A stretch of DNA of 18,750 bases from Trichuris trichiura (Eukaryota; Nematoda; Enoplea; Trichinellida; Trichuridae), in contig JBAJFE010000024.1 in the NCBI GenBank assembly GCA_037903355.1, positions 1-18,750 of the forward strand, given 5' to 3'. Made by a program: the position numbers and the translations under genes. This document shows positions 1-8,724 of the stretch, piece after piece (the first letter of the stretch is position 1; each line of letters opens with the position of its first letter). Under the pieces are notes generated by a model. The model saw nothing but the letters and a program-made list of their open reading frames with translations. It was not told the DNA's origin and made no database searches.

Positions 1-90
1 GGACCGCAGCGCTATCGAAAACTAGCAAGAGTCCTTAATAGAAAGCCGTTGCGGAATACCGTCTCTTTAGCCGCTAGTACACACTAAATT

Positions 91-109
91 CTATGGGAAG
101 ATCCCATAG
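91..109. other. Monomer hairpin I (8-bp arms, 3-nt loop)
   Basis: CTATGGGA (91-98), loop AGA, TCCCATAG (102-109): a perfect inverted repeat seen in most monomers. It is weakened in the monomers at 515 and 1029 (CTAAGGGA) and at 2055 (TCCCCTAG). It is disrupted in the copies near 5230 and 9345, where one or both arms differ. It persists in the first part of the edge monomer (about 13440) and is lost in the following decayed copy. It could be a protein-binding dyad or an RNA stem; nothing in the sequence decides between these. Confidence 0.7.
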
Positions 110-204
110 TAAAAACATGGAGGCCTCAGGCGATGCTACATGGGTCTCACAGATGGGATGACCGCTCATGCTAGCAGAAGTAAAGCATTCGCATTAATGA
201 TACC

Positions 205-220
205 AGACATGAAAATGTCT
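205..220. other. Monomer hairpin II with GAAA tetraloop
   Basis: AGACAT, loop GAAA, ATGTCT. In the usual variant (CGAGACAT...ATGTCTTG) the stem extends to 8 pairs with one G-U wobble. As RNA this would be a stem capped by a GNRA-type tetraloop. The arms were perfect in every monomer I read up to the array edge. The monomer at 6163 lost one loop base (6361-6375) and kept both arms. The arms are lost in the decayed copies beyond 13,500. Confidence 0.65.
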
Positions 221-362
221 TGAACTACTGAGACTGTGTGCTTATGATACAGAACGTCCGACATTGAAGCACAAGCAGAAGTATGCGTCTGAGTAAAGCC
301 TCTGTGGTACACCTAGGCTTACCATTCTTGTTCTCTTTATCGACGGGCGGAGTCTTGGTTTC

Positions 363-398
363 GTCTCGCTGCTGAGACCCCACTAAAAGAGAAAGTGG
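363..398. other. Monomer hairpins III and IV, back to back
   Basis: GTCTC (363-367), loop GCTGCT, GAGAC (374-378) is followed after one base by CCACT (380-384), a 9-nt A-rich loop and AGTGG (394-398). Variants that read GTCTGG (monomers at 1029, 8725, 10267 and 10781) or GCCTC remove one pair of the first stem. Together with the ATTTTTGG box and hairpin V downstream they form a compact run of potential RNA secondary structure. Confidence 0.55.
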
Positions 399-418
399 TA
401 TAGTGTAGGCATACAAAC

Positions 419-426
419 ATTTTTGG
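419..426 (+). other. Sm-site-like ATTTTTGG box between hairpins
   Basis: ATTTTTGG matches the classical Sm-protein binding core (AUUUUUG) of spliceosomal snRNAs and spliced-leader RNAs. It occurs once per monomer, downstream of two hairpins and upstream of hairpin V, which is the usual relative position of an Sm site. It is present in almost all monomers. It is replaced by an unrelated block in the monomer at 1543 (about 1952-1964), is ATTCTTGG in the monomer at 2055, and has degenerated at about 13767. An 8-base match can arise by chance. I see no conserved promoter element or recognisable snRNA or leader body. Confidence 0.3.
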
Positions 427-466
427 ATTGGGGAGGGAAGGAAGAACTGTGCCGCGAATAATGAAA

Positions 467-485
467 GCGTAAACCTACGCGAAAC
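467..485. other. Monomer hairpin V followed by GAAAC
   Basis: GCGTA (467-471), loop AACC, TACGC (476-480), followed directly by GAAAC. It is present in nearly all monomers. The decayed copy at 13815-13828 has ACGTA and TTCGT: the closing G-C pair has become A-T by changes on both sides, while an inner T-A pair has become T-T. The monomer at 4107 carries a different hairpin in the same place. Confidence 0.65.
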
Positions 486-1542
486 GGTACATTTACTTGA
501 AAGAAGACGAGATGGGACCGCAGCGCAATCGAAAACTAGCAAGAGTCCTTAATAGAAAGCCGTTGCGGAATACCGTCTCTTTAGCCGCTAGTACACACTA
601 AATTCTAAGGGAAGATCCCATAGTAAAAACATGGAGGCCTCAGGCGATGCTACATGGGTCTCACAGATGGGATGACCGCTCATGCTAGCAGAAGTAAAGC
701 ATTCGCATTAATGATACGAGACATGAAAATGTCTTGAACTACTGAGACTGTGTGCTCATGATACAGAACGTCCGACATTGAAGCACAAGCAGAAGTATGC
801 GCCTGAGTAAAGCCTCTTTGGTACACCTAGGCTTACCATTCTTGTTCTCTTTATCGGCGGGCGGAGTCTTGGTTTCGCCTCGCTGCTGAGACCCCACTAA
901 AAGAGAAAGTGGTATAGTGTAGGCATACAAACATTTTTGGATTGGGGAGGGAAGGAAGAACTGTGCCGCGAATAATGAAAGCGTAAACCTACGCGAAACG
1001 GTACATTTACTTGAAAGAAGACGAGATGGGACCGCAGCGCAATCGAAAACTAGCAAGAGTCCTTAATAGAAAGCCGTTGCGGAATACCGTCTCTTTAGCC
1101 GCTAGTACACACTAAATTCTAAGGGAAGATCCCATAGTAAAAACATGGAGGCCTCAGGCGATGCTACATGGGTCTCACAGATGGGATGACCGCTCATGCT
1201 AGCAGAAGTAAAGCATTCGCATTAATGATACGAGACATGAAAATGTCTTGAACTACTGAGACTGTGTGCTCATGATACAGAACGTCCGACATTGAAGCAC
1301 AAGCAGAAGTATGCGTCTGAGTAAAGCCTCTGTGGTACACCTAGGCTTACCATTCTTGTTCTCTTTATCGGCGGGCGGAGTCTTGGTTTCGTCTGGCTGC
1401 TGAGACCCCACTAAAAGAGAAAGTGGTATAGTGTAGGCATACAAACATTTTTGGATTGGGGAGCGAAGGAAGAACTGTGCCGCGAATAATGAAAGCGTAA
1501 ACCTACGCGAAACGGTACATTTACTTGAAAGAAGACGAGATG

Positions 1543-2054
1543 GGACCGCAGCGCTATCGAAAACTAGCAAGAGTCCTTAATAGAAAGCCGTTGCGGAATA
1601 CCGTCTCTTCAGCCGCTAGTACACACTAAATTCTATGGGAAGATCCCATAGTAAAAACATGGAGGCCTCAGGCGATGCTACATGGGTCTCACAGATGGGA
1701 TGACCGCTCATGCTAGCAGAAGTAAAGCATTCGCATTAATGATACGAGACATGAAAATGTCTTGAACTACTGAGACTGTGTGCTCATGATACAGAACGTC
1801 CGACATTGAAGCACAAGCAGAAGTATGCGTCTGAGAAAAGCCTCTTTGCTACACCTAGGCTTACCATTCTTGTTCTCTTTATCGGCGGGCGGAGTCTTGG
1901 TTTCGTCTCGCTGCTGAGACCCCACTAAAAGAGAAAGTGGTATAGTGTAGGCATTAGATAGCTTGGATTGGGGAGGGAAGGAAGAACTGTGCCGCGAATA
2001 ATGAAAGCGTAAACCTACGCGAAACGGTACATTTACTTGAAAGAAGACGAGATG
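1543..2054. repeat. Satellite monomer with block replacement over the ATTTTTGG box
   Basis: A 512-bp monomer in which the stretch that usually reads GGCATACAAACATTTTTGG is instead GGCATTAGATAGCTTGG (about 1951-1967). The flanks on both sides are canonical. This removes the Sm-like box and breaks the minus-strand open frame in this copy. The clustered change suggests replacement by conversion or a local repair event, not accumulated point mutation. Confidence 0.75.
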
Positions 2055-2568
2055 GGACCGCAGCGCTATCGAAAACTAGCAAGAGTCCTTAATAGAAAGC
2101 CGTTGCGGAATACCGTCTCTTTAGCCGCTAGTACACACTAAATTCTATGGGAAGATCCCCTAGTAAAAACATGGAGGCCTCAGGCGATGCTACATGGGTC
2201 TCACAGATGGGATGACCGCTCATGCTAGCAGAAGTAAAGCATTCGCATTAATGATACGAGACATGAAAATGTCTTGAACTACTGAGACTGTGTGCTTATG
2301 ATACAGAACGTCCGACATTGAAGCACAAGCAGAAGTATGGGTCTGAGTAAAGCCTCTTTGGTACACCTAGGCTTACCATTCTTGTTCTCTTTATCGACGG
2401 GCGGAGTCTTGGTTTCGTCTCGCTGCTGAGACCCCACTAAAAGAGAAAGTGGTATAGTGTAGGCATACAAACATTCTTGGATTGGGGAGGGAAGGAAGAA
2501 CTGTGCCGCGAATAATGAAAGCGTAACCCTACGCGAAACGGTACATTTACCTGAAAGAAGACGAGATG

Positions 2569-3593
2569 GGACCGCAGCGCTATCGAAAACTAGCAAGAGT
2601 CCTAATAGAAAGCCGTTGCGGAATACCGTCTCTTTAGCCGCTAGTACACACTAAATTCTATGGGAAGATCCCCATAGTAAAAACATGGAGGCCTTAGGCG
2701 ATGCCACATGGGTCTCACAGATGGGATGACCGCTCATGCTAGCAGAAGTAAAGCATTCGCATTAATGATACCAGACATGAAAATGTCTTGAACTACTGAG
2801 ACTGTGTGCTTATCATACAGAACATAGACATTGAAGCACAAGCAGAACTATGCGTCTGAGTAAAGCCTCTGTGGTACACCTAGGCTTACCATTCTTGTTC
2901 TCTTTATCGACGGGCGGAGTCGTTTTCGCCTCGCTGCTGAGACCCCACTAAAAGAGAAAGTGGTATAGTGTAGGCATACAAACATTTTTGGATTGGGGAG
3001 CGAAGGAAGAACTGTGCCGCGAATAATGAAAGCGTAAACCTACGCGAAACGGTACATTTACTTGAAAGAAGACGAGATGGGACCGCAGCGCTATCGAAAA
3101 CTAGCAAGAGTCCTTAATAGAAAGCCGTTCCGGAATACCGTCTCTTCAGCCGCTAGTACACACTAAATTCTATGGGAAGATCCCATAGTAAAAACATGGA
3201 GGCCTCAGGCGATGCCACATGGGTCTCACAGATGTTTCGAAGTATTATGCTACAGAAGTAAAGCATTTGCATTAATGATACGAGACATGAAAATGTCTTG
3301 AACTACTTGAGACTGTGTGCTCATGATACAGAACGTCCGACATTGAAGCACAAGCAGAAGTATTCGTCTGAGTAAAGCCTCTGTGGTACACCTAGGCTTA
3401 CCATTCTTGTTCTCTTTATCGGCGGGCGGAGTCTTGGTTTCGTCTCGCTGCTGAGACCCCAGTAAAAGAGAAAGTGGTATAGTGTAGGCATACAAACATT
3501 TTTGGATTGGGGAGGGAAGGAAGAACTGTGCCGCGAATAATGAAAGCGTAAACCTACGCGAAACGGTACATTTACTTGAGAGAAGACGAGATG
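2569..3593. repeat. Two adjacent variant monomers with small deletions and a replaced block
   Basis: The monomer at 2569 (511 bp) has several small lesions: about 2823-2830, where part of the usual ACGTCCGAC is missing, and a shortened GTCGTTTTCGCC near 2919. The monomer at 3080 has a replaced block at about 3233-3250: TTTCGAAGTATTATGCTACAG stands where GGGATGACCGCTCATGCTAGCAG is normal. Both keep canonical flanks. They break or truncate the minus-strand frame in the first of the two. Confidence 0.7.
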
Positions 3594-4106
3594 GGACCGC
3601 AGCGCTATCGAAAACTAGCAAGAGTCCTTAATAGAAAGCCGTTGCGGAATACCGTCTCTTCAGCCGCTAGTACACACTAAATTCTATGGGAAGATCCATC
3701 GTCAAACATGGAGGCCTCGGCGATGCTACATGGGTCTCACAGATGGGATGACCGCTCATGCTAGCAAAAGTAAAGCATTCGCATTAATGATACGAGACAT
3801 GAAAATGTCTTGAACTACTGAGACTGTGTGCTTATGATACAGAACGTCCGACATTGAAGCACAAGCAGAAGTATGCGTCTGAGAAAAGCCTCTTTGGTAC
3901 ACCTAGGCTTACCATTCTTGTTCTCTTTATCGGCGGGCGGAGTCTTGGTTTCGTCTCGCTGCTGAGACCCCACTAAAAGAGAAAGTGGTATAGTGTAGGC
4001 ATACAAACATTTTTGGATTGGGGAGGGGGAAGGAAGAACTGTGCAGCGAATAATGAAAGCGTAAACCTACGCGAAACGGTACATTTACTTGAAAGAAGAC
4101 GAGATG

Positions 4107-4623
4107 GGACCGCAGGGCTATCGAAAACTAGCAAGAGTCCTTAATAGAAAGCCGTTGCGGAATACCGTCTCTTTAGCCGCTAGTACACACTAAATTCTAT
4201 GGGAAGATCCCATAGTAAAAACATGGAGGCCTCAGGCGATGCTACATGGGTCTCGCAGATGGGATGACCGCTCATGCTAGCAGAAGTAAAGCATTCGCAT
4301 TAATGATACGAGACATGAAAATGTCTTGAACTACTTGAGACTGTGTCCTCGTACCAGAACGTCCGACATTGAAGCACAAGCAGAAGTATGCGTCTGAGTA
4401 AAGCCTCTGTGGTACACCTAGGCTTACCATTCTTGTTCTCTTTATCGACGGGCGGAGTCTTGGTTTCGTCTCGCTGCTGAGACCCCACTAAAAAGAGAAA
4501 GTGGTATAGTGTAGGCATACAAACATTTTTGGATTGGGGAGGGAAGGAAGAACTGTGCACGGAGTGCGTTCGAAGTAGCGAACGCGCGCGAAACGGTACA
4601 TTTACCTGAAAGAACAAGGAATG
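4107..4623. repeat. Satellite monomer with exchanged terminal hairpin
   Basis: At 517 bp this is the longest monomer. Near 4348 it reads GTGTCCTCGTACCAG instead of GTGTGCTCATGATACAG. From about 4558 to 4588 its sequence is unrelated to the other copies. That block contains GCGTTCG (4566-4572), loop AAGTAG, CGAACGC (4579-4585), a perfect 7-bp hairpin where other copies have the 5-bp hairpin V. GCGCGAAACGG follows as usual. The next 100 bases are also unusually variable (GAACAAGGAATGGG, then CGAAGCTTGGCGAGAG in the following monomer). Confidence 0.85.
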
Positions 4624-6162
4624 GGACCGCAGCGCTATCGAAGCTTGGCGAGAGTCCTTAATCGAAAGCCGTTAAATACGTCTCTTTAGCCGCTAGTACA
4701 CACTAAATTCTATGGGAAGATCCCATAGTAAAAACCTGGAGGCCTCAGGCGATGCCGCATGGGTCTCACAGATGGGGATGACCGCTCATGCTAGCAGAAG
4801 TAAAGCATTCACATTAATCATTACGAGACATGAAAATGTCTTGAACTACTGAGACTGTGTGCTTATGATACAGAACGTCCGACATTGAAGCACAAGCAGA
4901 ACTATGCGTCTGAGTAAAGCCTCTGTGGTACACCTAGGCTTACCATTCTTGTTCTCTTTATCGACGGGCGGAGTCTTGGTTTCGCCTCGCTGCTGAGACT
5001 CCACTAAAAGAGAAAGTGGTATAGTGTAGGCATACAAACATTTTTGGATTGGGGAGGGAAGGAAGAACTGTGCCGCGAATAATGAAAGCGTAAACCTACG
5101 CGAAACGGTACATTTACTTGAAAGAAGACGAGATGGGACCGCAGCGCTATCGAAAACTAGCAAGAGTCCTTAATAGAAAGCCGTTGCGGAATACCGTCTC
5201 TTTAGCCGCTAGTACACAGTAAATTTTATGAGAAGATCCCACAGTAAAACCATGGAGGCCTTAGACGATACTACATGGGTCTCACAGATGGGATGACCGC
5301 TCATGCTAGCAGAAGTAAAGCATTCACATTAATGATACGAGACATGAAAATGTCTTGAACTACTGAGACTGTGTGCTTATGATACAGAACGCCCGACACT
5401 GAACCACAAGCAGAAGTATGCGTCTGAGTAAAGCCTCTGTGGTACACCTAGGCTTACCATTCTTGTTCTCTTTATCGGCGGGCGGAGTCTTGGTTTCGCC
5501 TCGCTGCTGAGACCCCACTAAAAGAGAAAGTGGTATAGTGTAGGCATACAAACATTTTTGGATTGGGGAGGGAAGGAAGAACTGTGCCGCAAATAATGAA
5601 AGCGTACACCTACGCGAAACGGTACATTTACTTGAAAGAAGACGAGATGGGACCGCAGGGCTATCCAAAACTAGCAAGAGTCCTTAATAGAAAGCCGTTG
5701 CGGAATACCGTCTCTTTAGCCGCTAGTACACACTAAATTCTATGGGAAGATCCCATAGTAAAAACATGGAGGCCTCAGGCGATGCTACATGGGTCTCACA
5801 GATGGGATGACCGCTCATGCTAGCAGAAGTAAAGCATTCGCATTAATGATACGAGACATGAAAATGTCTTGAACTACTGAGACTGTGTGCTTATGATACA
5901 GAACGTCCGACATTGAAGCACAAGCAGAAGTATGCGTCTGAGTAAAGCCTCTGTGGTACACCTAGGCTTACCATTCTTGTTCTCTTTATCGACGGGCGGA
6001 GTCTTGGTTTCGTCTCGCTGCTGAGACCCCACTAAAAGAGAAAGTGGTATAGTGTAGGCATACAAACATTTTTGGATTGGGGAGGGAAGGAAGACTGTGC
6101 CGCGAATAATGAAAGCGTAAACCTACGCGAAACGGTACATTTACTTGAAAGAAGACGGGATG

Positions 6163-6670
6163 GGACCGCAGCGCAATCGAAAACTAGCAAGAGTCCTTAA
6201 TAGAAAGCCGTTCCGGAACTACGTTCTCTTCACTAGTCACAGTAAATTTTATGGAAAAATCCACAGTATAAACCATGGAGGCCTAGAACAATACTACATG
6301 GGTCTCACAGATGGGATGACCGCTCATGCTAGCAGAGTAAAGCATTCGCATTAATAATACAGACATGAAATGTCTTGAACTACTTAGAACTGTGTGCTCA
6401 TGATACAGAACGTCCGACATTGAAGCACAAGCAGAAGTATGCGTCTGAGAAAAGCCTCTTTGGTACACCTAGGCTTACCATTCTTGTTCTCTTTATCGGC
6501 GGGCGGAGTCTTGGTTTCGTCTCGCTGCTGCGACCCCACTAAAAGAGAAAGTGGTATAGTGTAGGCATACAAACATTTTTGGATTGGGGAGGGAAGGAAG
6601 AACTGTGCCGCGAATAATGAAAGCGTAAACCTACGCGAAACGGTACATTTAGTTGAAAGAAGACGAGATA
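6163..6670. repeat. Most divergent interior satellite monomer (508 bp)
   Basis: This is the shortest and most diverged copy inside the array. Differences cluster in its first 220 bases: CGGAACTACGTTCTCTTCACTAG near 6213, TTTTATGGAAAAATCC near 6246 and CCTAGAACAATACTACATG near 6282. A plus-strand open frame that appears only here (6145-6354) is a by-product of these changes. The right half is canonical. It could mark an older unit or a former junction between two array segments. Confidence 0.75.
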
Positions 6671-8724
6671 GGACCGCAGCGCTATCGAAAACTAGCAAGA
6701 GTCCTTAATAGAAAGCCGTTGCGGAATACCGTCTCTTTAGCCGCTAGTACACACTAAATTCTATGGGAAGATCCCATAGTAAAAACATGGAGGCCTCAGG
6801 CGATGCTACATGGGTCTCACAGATGGCATGACCGCTCATGCTAGCAGAAGTAAAGCATCCGCATTAATGATACGAGACATGAAAATGTCTTGAACTACTG
6901 AGACTGTGTGCTCATGATACAGAACGTCCGACATTGAAGCACAAGCAGAAGTATGCGTCTGAGAAAAGCCTCTTTGGTACACCTAGGCTTACCATTCCTG
7001 TTCTCTTTATCGACGGGCGGAGTCTCGGTTTCGTCTCGCTGCTGAGACCCCACTAAAAGAGAAAGTGGTATAGTGTAGGCATACAAACATTTTTGGATTG
7101 CGGAGGGAAGGAAGAAGTGTGCTGCGAATAATGAAAGCGTAAACCTACGCGAAACGGTACATTTACTTGAAAGAAGACGAGACGGGACCGCAGCGCTATC
7201 GAAAACTAGCAAGAGTCCTTAATAGAAAGCCGTTGCGGAATACCGTCTCTTTAGCCGCTAGTACACACTAAATTCTATGGGAAGATCCCATAGTAAAAAC
7301 ATGGAGGCCTCAGGCGATGCTACATGGGTCTCACAGATGGCATGACCGCTCATGCTAGCAGAAGTAAAGCATCCGCATTAATGATACGAGACATGAAAAT
7401 GTCTTGAACTAGTGAGACTGTGTGCTCATGATACAGAACGTCCGACATTGAAGCACAAGCAGAAGTATGCGTCTGAGAAAAGCCTCTTTGGTACACCTAG
7501 GCTTACCATTCTTGTTCTCTTTATCGACGGGCGGAGTCTCGGTTTCGTCTCGCTGCTGAGACCCCACTAAAAGAGAAAGTGGTATAGTGTAGGCATACAA
7601 ACATTTTTGGATTGCGGAGGGAAGGAAGAAGTGTGCTGCGAATAATGAAAGCGTAAACCTACGCGAAACGGTACATTTACTTAAAAGAAGACGAGACGGG
7701 ACCGCAGCGCTATCGAAAACTAGCAAGAGTCCTTAATAGAAAGCCGTTGCGGAATACCGTCTCTTTAGCCGCTACATCACTAAATTCTATGGGAAGATCC
7801 CATAGTAAAAACATGGAGGCCTCAGGCGATGCTACATGGGTCTCACAGATGGCATGACCGCTCATGCTAGCAGAAGTAAAGCATCCGCATTAATGATACG
7901 AGACATGAAAATGTCTTGAACTACTGAGACTGTGTGCTCATGATACAGAACGTCCGACATTGAAGCACAAGCAGAAGTATGCGTCTGAGAAAAGCCTCTT
8001 TGGTACACCTAGGCTTACCATTCTTGTTCTCTTTATCGGCGGGCGGAGTCTTGGTTTCGCCTCGCTGCTGAGACCCCACTAAAAGAGAAAGTGGTATAGT
8101 GTAGGCATACAAACATTTTTGGATTGGGGAGGGAAGGAAGAACTGTGCCGCGAATAATGAAAGCGTAAACCTACGCGAAACGGTACATTTACTTGAAAGA
8201 AGACGAGATGGGACCGCAGCGCTATCGAAAACTAGCAAGAGTCCTTAATAGAAAGCCCGTTCGGAATACCGTCTCTTTAGCCGCTAGTACACAGTAAATT
8301 CTATGGGAAGATCCCATAGTAAAAACATGGAGGCCTCAGGCGATGCAACATGCGTCTCACAGATGGGATGACCGCTCATGCTAGCAGAAGTAAAGCATTC
8401 GCATTAATGATACGAGACATGAAAATGTCTTGAACTACTGAGACTGTGTGCTCATGATACAGAACGTCCGACATTGAAGCACAAGCACAAGTATGCGTCC
8501 GAGAAAAGCCTCTTTGGTACACCTAGGCTTACCATTCTTGTTCTCTTTATCGACGGGCGGAGTCTTGGTTTCGTCTCGCTGCTGAGACCCCACTAAAAGA
8601 GAAAGTGGTATACTGTAGGCATACAAACATTTTTGGATTGCGGAGGGAAGGAAGAAGTGTGCTGCGAATAATGAAAGCGTAAACCTACGCGAAACGGTAC
8701 ATTTACTTGAAAGAAGACGAGACG
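6671..8724. repeat. Local satellite subfamily (four monomers)
   Basis: The monomers at 6671, 7185 and 8211 share ATTGCGGAGGG, GAAGTGTGCTGCG and GACGGGA. Those at 6671, 7185 and 7699 share AGATGGCATGACC and GCATCCGC. All four share GAGAAAAGCCTCTTT. The overlapping but non-identical sets indicate recent local duplication followed by conversion or exchange. A second patch, from 8211 to about 12321, shares CACAGTAAATT in place of CACACTAAATT. Confidence 0.75.

Larger units (their letters stand above)
225..542 (-). other. Recurrent ~105-codon open frame without ATG, probably not a gene
   Basis: The minus strand of the monomer holds a 105-codon stop-free frame that opens at a TTG codon (positions 540-542) and ends at 225. 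It recurs at the same phase in well over half of the monomers, for example 739-1056, 5360-5677, 11005-11322 and 12546-12863. There is no ATG near its beginning, and the few internal Met codons lie near its end. Several copies are cut by stops or frameshifts, at about 1767, 2904, 3815, 4300, 5874, 8949, 9463 and 9977. Between-copy differences readily change residues (Asp/Ser, Val/Ala, Thr/Lys, Arg/Pro), which does not suggest protein-level constraint. It resembles no family I know. The simplest reading is a chance open frame preserved because the copies are nearly identical. Confidence 0.75.

Noticed and set aside
1..514. CENP-B box, tRNA-type A/B boxes or 5S rRNA internal promoter in the monomer.
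   Set aside because: No stretch fits the CENP-B box pattern. GGTTTCGTCTCG and AGTTCAAGAC (minus) are only partial B-box matches without a correctly placed A box, and no 5S-like sequence is present.
225..542. The recurrent ~105-codon minus-strand frame as a real protein gene family.
   Set aside because: It opens with TTG and has no usable ATG, is broken in many copies, and differences between copies readily change residues. No family resemblance.
467..605. Hammerhead ribozyme: hairpin V followed by GAAAC, with ACGGTA (484-489) complementary to TACCGT (about 571-576) followed by C, resembling stem II, the GAAA core, stem III and a GUC cleavage site.
   Set aside because: The essential CUGAUGA core is absent: the bases before hairpin V read AATAATGAAA, lacking the required C and G. 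No CTGATGA was found on either strand of the monomer.
6145..6354. Plus-strand 69-codon frame starting with ATG in one monomer.
   Set aside because: It exists only because of mutations in the divergent monomer at 6163; other monomers have stops in that frame.
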